A DNA stretch of 64,000 nucleotides from Rotaria socialis (Eukaryota > Rotifera > Eurotatoria > Philodinida > Philodinidae): positions 124,001-188,000 of the forward strand of contig CAJNYU010001724.1 in assembly GCA_905331475.1 (NCBI GenBank), written 5' to 3'. The notes below the pieces were generated by a model. It was not told the origin of the DNA. It searched no databases and was given only the letters and a program-made list of their open reading frames with translations. Positions 23,526 through 33,852 of this stretch are shown piece by piece. The position numbers were made by a program, and so were the translations under genes. Numbering within the stretch: the first letter of the stretch is position 1; each line of letters opens with the position of its first letter.

Positions 23526-26392
23526 TTAACCCGACCCATAGTAGCCCGAGCTCGGATTGTTTGGAGGAAAGCCGCTAAAGTTTGCAGCACTTCCTGCATA
23601 GTTACCTACTCGAATGATATAACTGGCTGTTTTCTTTTTAATTAAATAGTAAGATATTTACCAGGATATTGATTTCCAAACGTATCACCTCGAAAATTAG
23701 CATCTAAACAACGAAATTCTTTATGTGTTCAAAATGTTATCTTTTTTACCAGTATAAGGTTGACCATATTGGGTGTTACTCCACTGGAGCTGATTTTGTG
23801 GATTTATTTGATTATTGTTCCACGTCTCCTGGCCAAATGCATTGTTAACCGAGTTGGTTTGATTCATATTACTATTATTCCAATGTTGTTGATCGGGTGC
23901 CCCTAATTGATAATTGTTGTGACTCACTTGCTGAAACTGGTTGGGTTGCCAACTTTGTTGGTTTACTTGATCATACTGCCCTCCAGTGAATTGACTGTTA
24001 TTGGAATTATACTGTTGATTGAACTGATTCTGATCCCACAGTTGCGCAAGTGTATTGTTTTCGCCATAGTTCTGATGAGCAGAATTATTATCCCATGATT
24101 GTTGACTTGGCTGATTAAGTTGGTTAACATTCCAATTTTGCTGACTGTACTGATTGTTTACCCAGTTTTTCTGATCAAGCTGATTAGCACCTGAATTTAA
24201 CTGACAGCACGAATTATCACCAAGATTTGATTGAAACCCTGAGAAAACTTACACAAAAGAAGATCTCTCATAATAGACAAGTTTAGAAAAACTATTCGTT
24301 TTCGAATATTATCCTGGTTCCGAAATCATGAGAATGAACTAACCTCCTCCAGGATATTGCTGTTGATAATTATCATAAGGATTATTTGTGTTCATCGAAT
24401 AGCTATTTCCTGTGAACAAAGAATCTATGAAAATTCTATACACTCTGTAAAAGTCAGGTTCGTACCAGATGCATTTGTAGCAGCGTTATTGTCATCTTCG
24501 TTTACATCCTGTATTTCTACATTATTGTCAGTATCATCATAACCATTATTGTACGTAAGAATATTCTGATAGTTGACTGTATCATTCCTATCCCAATATT
24601 CTTCACCGAAGTTAGCGTTAGTCAATTTTCGAATTGCCCACACATCAAAACAATGTTCTGGATCTGTCATATATTCATATGGAATATAACAGTATCCATT
24701 TTCACCCTAAAAATACCATACAAAGAAAAACGATTGTTTACCCTAAGAACCAATTAGATGAAACATCGAATTTTTATCTAGATACTTCTATTAATTTAAT
24801 TAACATTGACTAGCTTCATTTTAAAGCTCTAATCCTAAATTAGAAGATCTTCGAATGAACTCATAATATTGCTCAATATTAAAATTTAAATGTGGACTTT
24901 CTTCAAAGGCATTAATAGAGCGACCAAAAATTAATAAAGTAATGAAATGCGAAATGTCATTCTTTTAAGATTGGAAACATACCCTCTAATCTAGTCTTAT
25001 GGATTTCTAGAGAAATTCTACGCAAATGTTACTTTTTAAATCTCGATTTAAATACTGTTGGAATCTTCTCAGTCTCATATGACAATTATTTTATTATTGA
25101 CGCAAATCTTATGTAAATCGGTGGTTTCCAGTTCAGAGGGTATTGAAATGTTTGAACTAAATATTTTTTCATCAAAAGTACATCTGGAAGTTCCAACTGA
25201 AGAAATTCGTGCAAAATCACGTCACTGTCCTAATACACTTATTCCTTCGATGATTGCAATATAATCTTCTATATGACCCAGAAATATGTACACTAATAAT
25301 CGAAAACATATATTACTCATCAAAAAGAGATTTGAATTGATAAAACTTCAAAAATTATTTTAATCTCAGCTGATGTAGTCATAAGATTATATGGAAAATA
25401 ATTTTCTCGTCACTTCTTTGAATCCTTAATAACACAAGTTATACTACATAAATATCCAAGTAAATCAACTCTATGCTTACCCATTTTTCTCCCCATGAAT
25501 TTCGAACAATAAAAACTTTCGATCGATCGCTGTAGCCAACTGCCAAAAGCGCATGACTAAAAAGTGTTCAGACAAGAAAAATATTATGATCAACTTTTTC
25601 TTATGTATATGAAAACGACTACAAGCCGTGTGTCTTTCGATTTTTCGCCGATACATCAGGCATCGGTACTAAACCTGTTTTCATTGCATTATCAAAAGAT
25701 GAATAGAGTCTTAAACCAAATGCAAATGGATATCCTTGTGCCAAGCATGATTTCATTTCAAATAAATTAATATCAACTTCGAATGCTTCTGAAATCGTAT
25801 GATTTTTGGCTTCTTGATAGGCCTGATCATTCGGACGAGTATTCACTTTTGAAACATTGTATGCCCAGATAGATTCGAGGCAAGTACCGAATTCTTCGAG
25901 TGCCTCAATAGCACTGGCCATGGAACAACCAGAATCAGTGACAGAACCAAACTTTTTGTTTTTTGCTCGAGCATTATAATAGATAAACAATCGACTGACA
26001 TCAGTATTTCGTCCATTCTCTTTTTTTGTCAAATATTCATATGCTCCTAGATTTTCATAAATGACAAAGTTCAATGAAAAACCGTGCATCTTTATTCTCA
26101 CCTGCTAGAGCATTAGCCGCACTGAAAACAAAACAGCATAAAAATAAATATACGTAGATTGAATATATTGTCGAAATAGTTACCAACTGCCGATCTGCGA
26201 TTGATCTTCGACTGCAGTCATGTCTTTTCGAAGATCAACCTTAGGAGGAAGTTCTTTTTGAGTGTAAACTATGTTATCACGGAAGGCTCGACATAGGTTA
26301 CTCTTTGTTGGTAAACGATTCGATCGTATAATACCGTTTAAACGATGCTTTTGAGCATTGACTTTGTTGATCAAGTAAGTATTTATTGTCAT
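23526..26392 (-). CDS. papain-like (C1-type) cysteine peptidase with Gln/Asn-rich C-terminal tail
   Basis: Nine exons fit splice sites and phase: 26392..26184, 26121..26102, 26046..25623, 25556..25481, 24706..24466, 24409..24344, 24238..23750, 23703..23662 and 23605..23526, giving 548 residues. The catalytic set is complete: Gln64 (DQSQIGSC), Cys70, His219 (THGFHALLAVGY) and Asn237 (VRNSWGEKWGENGYCY). The Cys codon is split between exon 1 and a 20-nt microexon. The fold signature (GSCAANALAGAYEYL, SRLFIYYNAR, SGCSMASAIEAL, YPFAFGLRLYSSF, TGLVPMP) resembles bacterial and giant-virus C1 peptidases more than animal cathepsins. There is no signal peptide or long propeptide, and a stop lies just upstream of the ATG, so it is probably cytosolic. 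Residues about 345-508 are a Gln/Asn/Trp-rich prion-like tail, followed by a short Gly/Ser/Tyr end. The tail is unusual for this family. Confidence 0.85.
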
Positions 26393-26474
26393 TATTTAGG
26401 ATAAATACAATGTTGCTGTTTTATAAACTCAATAAATTCGTGTCGTACTTCGTTCTTTTATAATATCCATTACT

Positions 26475-26577
26475 CAGATTTTATTGTATGAGATTTTATT
26501 GTAGGAGATTTTATGGTAGGAGATTTTATTGTAGGAGATTTTATGGTAGGAGATTTCATTGTAGGAGATTTTATTTT
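26475..26577. repeat. 15-bp minisatellite, about seven units
   Basis: Units of GAGATTTTATTGTAG and close variants (TGG for TTG, TTC for TTT) repeat in tandem. The array lies about 80 bases upstream of the peptidase start codon, within its likely promoter or 5' leader. A long open frame on the minus strand merely reflects the 15-base period. Confidence 0.85.
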
Positions 26578-26714
26578 TGCCGTTTCTGCCTGCGTATTCT
26601 TTTTTATCGACACATGCTGTTTGTTATTGTTTTGTGAAACACGATTTGAAAGGAGTGTTGAAGTATATAGTGTAGAAATTTGGACCCATCCCCCGCCGCC
26701 CCCCCCCCCCACAC

Positions 26715-26756
26715 AGACCGGGACAGAGAAATTAATTAATTTCTCTGTTCCGGTCT
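26715..26756. repeat. 42-bp near-perfect palindrome beside a C-tract
   Basis: The arms AGACCGGGACAGAGAAATTAA and their reverse complement meet at ATTAATTAAT with one mismatch. A run of C (26690-26710) directly precedes it. To the right (26757-26945) related words occur in both orientations: GGTCTGTGATGG, GTCACGGTCTG and CAGACCGTGAC. This looks like the edge of a fold-back repeat. Confidence 0.75.
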
Positions 26757-27739
26757 ATGATGGTTTTTGAGATCTCTGTCGCTATCTGCGATGTTTTTTA
26801 AGGCTCTGAAATGGGTAATTGTCTGTGATGGCTTCTGCGGTCTCTGTCACGGTCTGTGATGGTCTCTAGAGACTTTAAACACCATAATAAAGATACAGAC
26901 CGTGACGGGGAAGCTCCGCAGACCATCACAGGCCGTGGTAGACGGATTCCAGTAAACGAGCTTTATCGTGTTTCACATTTTAATCCCACAGGGATTGCGC
27001 TAACAGCTTTTTATACAACAAAACAAAGAGAAATTTGTACTGAATCATTCCGACCTTTCTTCTGTTACTGCCTCTTGCCGTTCTCTTTGCTGCATGTTCT
27101 CAGTAAATAAGCACCAATAAACATAAGAATAGAACAGGCTCATCACTCAAAAGATGCTAGCTACGCCACTGGTTCCCTCGTAAGTCATGAATTTGAAAAT
27201 TTGCTACGTTCATTAAGACCATTACGAAAAAAAGATTTGAATAGTATTCGATTTCATTTACATTTTTATATTTCACAAAGTAGATTTAGTCATACTGCGG
27301 AGCTATTCAAAGTTTTTTGCTTCTACACATAGATTGGTTGCGATGTATTATCGTTAGTGAAGCAAGTCTATCGTTGTTCACTTAATATACATGCTCGTTC
27401 AATGGAGAGAAAAAAGCTACTAAAGAATCGTGAATAAACTTTAATACATTAGTTATCAATTTTTCATTGTTCTTTTCTCCATTTGTATGTGTGTCGTGCG
27501 ATTATTTTCTCATTAGTGATGCCACATTAGAGACCAAGTTACATATTTTCCCATTATTATATTTGTGGTCGAGTCGAAAATATACTTGATAAATAAGTTT
27601 CCGCTTTCAACTTATCTCGAAACTCACACAGAAACCGTCTAACTGCTACTATTTCATGGTTCTCAAGACAAGCGTATACTGTTTGTACATTAGTTAACAG
27701 TGAACTAGACTTTTGAATTCCCTGGGACTCGTCATATGT
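26757..27739. other. repeat-rich spacer up to the assembly gap
   Basis: From 26757 to about 26945 the sequence repeats GGTCTGTGATGGTCTCTG-like words on both strands. A similar word (AGACTGTGACGGGTAAG) recurs at 39279. The rest is AT-rich. Immediately before the gap (27557-27739) a minus-strand frame stays open, but I cannot assign it. Confidence 0.4.
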
Positions 27740-28311
27740 NNNNNNNNNNNNNNNNNNNNNNNNNNNNNNNNNNNNNNNNNNNNNNNNNNNNNNNNNNNNN
27801 NNNNNNNNNNNNNNNNNNNNNNNNNNNNNNNNNNNNNNNNNNNNNNNNNNNNNNNNNNNNNNNNNNNNNNNNNNNNNNNNNNNNNNNNNNNNNNNNNNNN
27901 NNNNNNNNNNNNNNNNNNNNNNNNNNNNNNNNNNNNNNNNNNNNNNNNNNNNNNNNNNNNNNNNNNNNNNNNNNNNNNNNNNNNNNNNNNNNNNNNNNNN
28001 NNNNNNNNNNNNNNNNNNNNNNNNNNNNNNNNNNNNNNNNNNNNNNNNNNNNNNNNNNNNNNNNNNNNNNNNNNNNNNNNNNNNNNNNNNNNNNNNNNNN
28101 NNNNNNNNNNNNNNNNNNNNNNNNNNNNNNNNNNNNNNNNNNNNNNNNNNNNNNNNNNNNNNNNNNNNNNNNNNNNNNNNNNNNNNNNNNNNNNNNNNNN
28201 NNNNNNNNNNNNNNNNNNNNNNNNNNNNNNNNNNNNNNNNNNNNNNNNNNNNNNNNNNNNNNNNNNNNNNNNNNNNNNNNNNNNNNNNNNNNNNNNNNNN
28301 NNNNNNNNNNN
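27740..28311. other. assembly gap (572 N)
   Basis: All bases are N. Minus-strand reading frames are open on both flanks (28423-28312 and 27739-27557) and could be exons of one gene interrupted by the gap, but neither flank shows a recognisable domain and the gap length may be nominal. Any open frame across it is artificial. Confidence 0.95.
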
Positions 28312-29196
28312 TGAACATCACTTTCTCATTTGATATGCAAACATTACAGGATATCAATATATTACTGTTGAAACATATTTCATCAGCTTTCGAAATTAAA
28401 TAGCCACAACGTTTCAAAATCACTAAATATATTCCAAGAAAGTTAACAAAGTGCCTCAGAAAACTGGAATATTCTTCATGGTTTTTTAATTGCTAACAAC
28501 ATTATATTCATTTGTTCATGAAATTTTCTTTTATTCTCTTATCAGCAAATAAAATCATTTATCAATTCCCAATTACTTCAAATATAATAATAAATATCAA
28601 TCTAATGATGAAATAGATATTTTTGCTTTGGATACTTTTGCAATTCACCAAAATATTGTCATGTTTTTCACATAAAACTCATGAAAGTCAGGTCTTTTTT
28701 AAAGTTTCAGAAGTTAATTGAGGTAGGATGAGTAACTTTTTGACTCTATCTATAATAAAATAAACAAGTTCGAAAAGTTGAAATTGTTTGCATTCTCTAT
28801 TATTAAGTCAAATCATCGAGTAATTCAGATGGAAATAGACTATCAGTATATTTTTCTGTCACATTAATTGATGTATTTTCATCATCACGTCTTTTTTATC
28901 TGATTTTGTGTCATATTCGTTATATGGAAAATCAGTTTTATTCAATTTTAAATATTCATTTTAGTCGCTTTGTAGTGACATCTTTTGTTCAAAAATACCG
29001 TTGTTTTCGCATAAATATTCGTCCAATAACAACTAAAATTGATTAGTCACGATAAGAGAACTCAATTCATATGACACATCAAATCGCCTACACACAACTC
29101 GTTTGTTATTGTTTATTGTGTCATTCATTTTGTCAATCTCTAAGTGAATTACTCAGAAGAAAGTCTTACTGAAAACAACTTGTGTAATCTATTACA
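28312..29196. other. intergenic region upstream of the CHMP4-like gene
   Basis: Strongly AT-rich sequence with no supported gene. It must hold the promoter of the CHMP4-like gene, but no TATA box in a convincing position was found. Confidence 0.45.
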
Positions 29197-29996
29197 ATGA
29201 GTGGCAACAATAAAGGAAGTATGGTATCTCGTATGTTCGGTGGCTCATCAAAAGGTGGTTCAAAATCGAAAACAGCACAAACGCCACAGGAAGCCATACA
29301 ACAGTTGCGCGATGTTGAAGATGTTCTCAACAAAAAAGTGGAACATTTAGAAGCAAAAATTAACGAAGAAACAGCGATTGCTCGTCGTGATGCACGAACA
29401 AATAAGCGTAATGCGCTAACTGCTTTGAAAAGAAAAAAACGCTTGGAAAAAACTTTACAACAAATTGATGGAACATTAACGACACTTGAATATCAACGTG
29501 AAGCTTTACAAGTAGAACTTTATTGTTTTCGAAAAGTTTCTTGAGGTTTATTGATTTTAATTGAATTTAGAATGCAGCTATGAATGGACAAGCATTTGCT
29601 GCGCTTCAAGGTGCAACTAGTGCATTAAAAAATGTTCATAAAGAACTTGATGTTGAAAATGTTCAAGACATCATGGATGAATTAGCTGAACAACATGAAT
29701 TATCAAATGAAATAGCCAATGCTATTTCAAGTCCTGTTGGTATGATTATATATTTCACTCATATTCTGTCTTAATTAATTATATTTCTATTAGGTTTTGG
29801 TGCTGAAATAGACGAACGTGAACTCGAAGATGAATTGGCACAATTAGAACGAGAAGCCCTATCAGAACAACTGACTCGAGTTGACTTTCCAACAGTTCCA
29901 CATCATGCTATTCCTGCTTACAGCCAACCGGCAAGTGCATCAACGAATAAAGCAAATTATGATCAAATGGCTGAATTAGAGAGATGGGCATCGTGA
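29197..29996 (+). CDS. CHMP4: charged multivesicular body protein 4 (ESCRT-III, Snf7 family)
   Basis: Exons 29197..29511, 29571..29739 and 29794..29996 join in frame to 228 residues, close to human CHMP4 proteins (about 220-230). The basic N-terminal core contains TPQEAIQQLRDVEDVLNKK and KRNALTALKRKKRLEKTLQQ, followed by IDGTLTTLEYQREALQ, the signature of Snf7/CHMP4. The acidic C-terminal half contains PVGFGAEIDERELEDELAQL and ends in a MIM-like AELERWAS. The protein polymerises on membranes for multivesicular body sorting, abscission and membrane repair. Both introns are short (59 and 54 bases). An AATAAA lies at 30083. A second Snf7-type gene converges on it from the right. Confidence 0.93.
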
Positions 29997-30563
29997 ATTT
30001 GTATTCACAAATATATAAAGGTTCGATTGGTGACAATCCATTCCCTTTCTTTTTTTTCAATCCGTCTATTTTGTTTTGTTCTAATAAACATTCGTCTCGT
30101 CAAGTGTTTTCAATTTAACTAAAAGCTTAACAGCTATTCTGTAAAACAATGCTTCATGTTCTTTTTCTTATGTATATTCATATTCATTAAGTTTTCAATG
30201 TCGGAAAATAAAATAAATATGTACCGATATAATATTTTTCTATAGAAAGAAAAAACCCAAAATGTTTCAATAATCAGTGTGAAATAAAAAAGAAGAATGT
30301 CTAACGCATATTTGCACTGCAAGTCAAGAGAGTCCTCAGCACATTCTTCCGTTTGGAAATTCTACGATATGGATATGTGCCGAAATGATTAATGTTATTT
30401 GTAATTAAATGATCTTGGCAATGGACAGAAACGGAAGTATGGCATATGTAATTCTTTTTTTTTTTTTTGTATAGTAAATCTAGATCGACATCAGAGTTTT
30501 ATTTTTATGAAGATGTTTGAAGAATTGACTACTTTTGCTTCTGATTAATCGAATAAAATAAAT
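29997..30563. other. spacer between two convergent Snf7-family genes
   Basis: It holds the 3' ends of both genes: AATAAA at 30083 on plus, and TTTATT-type signals for the minus-strand gene near 30500. A T-run lies at 30456-30469. No other gene was supported. Confidence 0.6.
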
Positions 30564-31283
30564 CTATCCTGTCGTCAGACGCTGCAGTTCTGCTAATTGT
30601 TTATCAATATCATTCATGGATGATGATTCATGTTTATTCGGCAGTTTTATTGGTCCGGAATGAGCATTTGGCAAATTGATTTGTATCATATTTTCAGCAA
30701 GAATTTCATTATTTAAAATATTTAATTCCTTTTCAAGTTCTACATCTGTTGTCATTACATCATTTGTTAATATGGGCGTACCTAATAAATCATTAATATC
30801 ATTTGAAATGTCAATCTCTTCTGTAATATTGTCAATAATTTGTTCAATTTTCTTTGTGGTCATTGACTTTTGAACACGTTTTAGATGTTGCTGACCAATA
30901 GTTAAACTATCAGTTACTTGCCGATTGAACTGGGATGCTTGAACTTGCTCATTAACTAAGTCAATATTTTGTTTCATATTCCATAATTTTTCTTTTTGTT
31001 GTTCAAGCTGTTTCCGTCGCTTAATAAACCTTATCGCGCCTGCACGATCTGGATTTTGTTTTTTCAAACATTCCATAGCTTTATTTTGTACATCAGCAAT
31101 ATCCTCATCGAATTTTTCTAACTTTTTATTCATTAAATCTTCATTTTGCTGTAGATAGTTTATTGTCCGAAGAGCGTCTTGATGTTGATCATCAACATCA
31201 TGTCTACGAGATCGAGATGATGAAAACGGATGACTACTATCTTTCGATTTCGATTCACCGAATAGACGTCGAAACATTATCAT
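30564..31283 (-). CDS. divergent Snf7/CHMP4-like ESCRT-III protein
   Basis: A single exon of 239 residues; the functional start may be the third codon (MFRRLFG), matching the usual Snf7 start. The layout matches CHMP4: basic N-terminal helices with DALRTINYLQQNEDLMNKK and RAGAIRFIKRRKQLEQQK, a middle IDNITEEIDISNDINDLLG that corresponds to the ...DELAEQ..ISSPVG region of CHMP4, and an acidic end with DIDKQLAELQRLTTG. It is much diverged from the neighbour at 29197 and intronless, which suggests an old duplication or a retrocopy. No frame disruption is present, so it is probably functional. It lies tail to tail with the CHMP4-like gene. Confidence 0.8.
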   Translation of the reverse strand: MIMFRRLFGESKSKDSSHPFSSSRSRRHDVDDQHQDALRTINYLQQNEDLMNKKLEKFDEDIADVQNKAMECLKKQNPDRAGAIRFIKRRKQLEQQKEKLWNMKQNIDLVNEQVQASQFNRQVTDSLTIGQQHLKRVQKSMTTKKIEQIIDNITEEIDISNDINDLLGTPILTNDVMTTDVELEKELNILNNEILAENMIQINLPNAHSGPIKLPNKHESSSMNDIDKQLAELQRLTTG

Positions 31284-31969
31284 AGAATATTAGGTGATAA
31301 AGAAAAAAAAAACATTTTATTTTAAATAATACTTTAGGATTTTGAAAGCGCCTCTTTTTCGTTCAATTCAACAAAAGTTCAATCCTTCTCGGGTCATAGT
31401 TATAATTAAATTAAGATTTATCACTTGAATGGCTCACATTCGATGATATGCAACAACAAAAACGAGGCATATTTGTTTGATTTCGATCGAGTGATCAAGG
31501 ATTAAAATCAATTTTTATTCTTATGAGCAATGATCATAAGAATAGGAAGACAAATCATGTAGTTACGCATAAATAAAATGACTTTCTTTTTAAATGCAAT
31601 TTAGCACTGCTAAGGATAAAGATGCTCAGCATTCTATGAATGTCTTTCGATTTTTTTATTCTAATTTTCATTTCAATGCGAAGTAATTATGAATGAGTCT
31701 CTTTTGGTTAAAATAAATCATTGCTTCTCGGCTATATTTAAATTAGGTTGTCATTTAAGAGCATTGCTAATTTATTACAGAATGGCATTTCCCTGATTTT
31801 GTTTATTACTTTTAGAGTTGAAATTTTTCGTAGATAAAATCATAGAATGTCGTATACCTATATCATGTTGGTTTGATTGTTGCTGTTTTTGCTTTTCTAG
31901 AAACCTAATAAGCTGAAATATTGAAAACCTTATACCAAAATAAAAACCATGATCAGTTTACAACAATAA
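31284..31969. other. intergenic spacer
   Basis: AT-rich spacer between two minus-strand genes; an A-run lies at 31303-31313. No gene or repeat was supported. Confidence 0.5.
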
Positions 31970-33244
31970 TCACTCAAGAGTTTTAGTAGGAATTTGTGTT
32001 AAAATAGCTTTAGTAGCATTAGTTGCTAATTGCATATCTAACATGCACTGGGTATGAGTGTAATCTGTGCGAGAAACAAAACCAGCATTATTAGAACTGC
32101 GAACGAAGGGCTGTTGATTATTACGCCACCATTGCCGCATCTCTTCTCTAGTCAGACCGCCGTGCGGTCGTTTCTTAGTCCAATTCAGTGCACTAACAAC
32201 TAGCAAGGGTGAGTTTCTAGGATTCACAATATCATTCTGTAATTTTGTGACACAGTCCATGATAAAATGCCAGTAACGAAAATGATGTCCAGTTTTTAAT
32301 AGCATCGTTTTCGTCATGAATAAAGCAACATGACCTTTTGGTAAATGACGAAAAATGTCACCGAACTCACCTCGTACAAAATAACGTATGAAAGGTCCCA
32401 ATGGTCTCATAACGCCCCAGGAAGCAAGACAAGCCATTTTGCTATATAGAGAAAATGCACGATTAAAATCGGTTACCATAGGACTATCGGGCTCGAATAT
32501 ATTGGACGGAGTTGGATCAAATAAAATAGTGCCAGCAACATCATCTGGATATGTCAATCGATAGAGTTGCGCTAATGAAGCGCCAGCTGAGGCGCCAAAA
32601 AGTATAAATGGCTTGCGAAGTGCTGACTTCTCAATTACTTGTCGTAGCAATGCAAGTTCAGTTTCTGCATTGTGAGTATTCCAATCAGTTGGCGGCTCAG
32701 AAGCACCATATCCCGGAGAGTCAAATGAGAGTATTTCAACAGGCTCACGCATATATTCAACGAATTTGATAAACAATGATTTGACTACATACATACTGGT
32801 ACCCAACCCGCTAATGTAGACAATGGGCGGAAGTTTGGATTCCGTTGCGCGGAGGTGTACTACATGTACAAGAGTATTATTGCAACCCCAAGGTTGCATT
32901 TCTTCTATTGATGGGTAGTATTTTTTTCGATCACGAGCTTCGGCATATCGTTCATATAATAAACCAAAGCCAGGAAGAATCCATAGAAGAAGAAATAAGA
33001 TAAATAGAATGAGAATGACAGGCAGAATCACAATCATCAAGAGTCCATTGTAAAGAGAAGCGCATAGTGAAGAATTATTTGTTGCTATTTTTTCAGAAGC
33101 ATCATTTGGTTGTAGTAGTGGATTTTCATACCAATTAAATTTCTCTTCTTCATCTAAAGAAACAACATTTTTTCTTTCCAATGAATTGTCACAACTAATA
33201 TTATTTCGTTGCAATAATGTGACATTATCTATCAACGATGACAT
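31970..33244 (-). CDS. membrane-anchored alpha/beta hydrolase
   Basis: A single exon of 424 residues. A hydrophobic segment at about residues 66-92 (GLLMIVILPVILILFILFLL) would anchor the protein, with the catalytic domain following. The hydrolase signatures are YISGLGTS near residue 145 (oxyanion region), SFDSPGYGASEPP near 173 and the nucleophile elbow FGASAGASL with Ser219. A DPTP motif near Asp243 and a histidine near 397 (DYTHTQCMLD) are candidates for the rest of the triad. The exact substrate cannot be read from sequence; lipid or ester hydrolysis is likely for such anchored members. It is divergently transcribed from the IDH3 gamma-like gene, with 608 bases between the starts. Confidence 0.85.
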   Translation of the reverse strand: MSSLIDNVTLLQRNNISCDNSLERKNVVSLDEEEKFNWYENPLLQPNDASEKIATNNSSLCASLYNGLLMIVILPVILILFILFLLLWILPGFGLLYERYAEARDRKKYYPSIEEMQPWGCNNTLVHVVHLRATESKLPPIVYISGLGTSMYVVKSLFIKFVEYMREPVEILSFDSPGYGASEPPTDWNTHNAETELALLRQVIEKSALRKPFILFGASAGASLAQLYRLTYPDDVAGTILFDPTPSNIFEPDSPMVTDFNRAFSLYSKMACLASWGVMRPLGPFIRYFVRGEFGDIFRHLPKGHVALFMTKTMLLKTGHHFRYWHFIMDCVTKLQNDIVNPRNSPLLVVSALNWTKKRPHGGLTREEMRQWWRNNQQPFVRSSNNAGFVSRTDYTHTQCMLDMQLATNATKAILTQIPTKTLE

Positions 33245-33852
33245 GATATAAAGTAAAAGTCTACTAATATTTGACTTGATTACTGGATGTATGTACTTAC
33301 TGATAAAAACTCACCGTTACACTACAAAAACAGAGAAAAGGAGAGATAGAGCACTTTTGTGTTAAAAATATGAATAGGAACTATTTCAAGTTCGTTGTCT
33401 TCATTGGATCATAGTACAGCTTAGCCAAGAATCTAAGATGTTGAAAATAAATATGATAGGAAAGTGTTGTACGATTTTGATTTCTAGACAGCTATTTAGA
33501 TGAATTTCTGTCGACATGCGACTGGAAACAATAAAATATTGAAGTTCTCATTGATTGATAGGGAATCTCGAAAGTAAGATCGCTGAGTCACTTGTCAAAT
33601 TCCTAAATCAATATTCTGTTGCTACACACAAACGATAGTTATATGAGATTTGAAATATAGTCGTAGAAAAAATAGATGTCTGCTGTTTATTGTCATGTCA
33701 CCTACTGGTAATTATGTACTTGATTGATCCTTTCTTAACGAATAGGAAACCAAAGACGAATCGATTGGCTTGTTCTATTTTGTTGGTTGTGTTCTGTTCT
33801 ATTTTGAGGACATATGAAGCAGGACCAGGCTATCTAATTATCCTACAACAAA
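33245..33852. promoter_or_regulatory. divergent intergenic region, hydrolase / IDH3
   Basis: These 608 bases lie between two divergent start codons and should contain both promoters. No TATA box or known operator stood out. A short open frame near 33690-33875 looks like chance. Confidence 0.45.

Noticed and set aside
26470..26770. open frames with TIKSP repeats (minus) and a poly-proline stretch (plus)
   Set aside because: They are by-products of the 15-base minisatellite and the C-tract; no start context, domain or splice support.
27713..28333. long open frames across the N block
   Set aside because: Ns contain no stop codons, so the frames are artificial.
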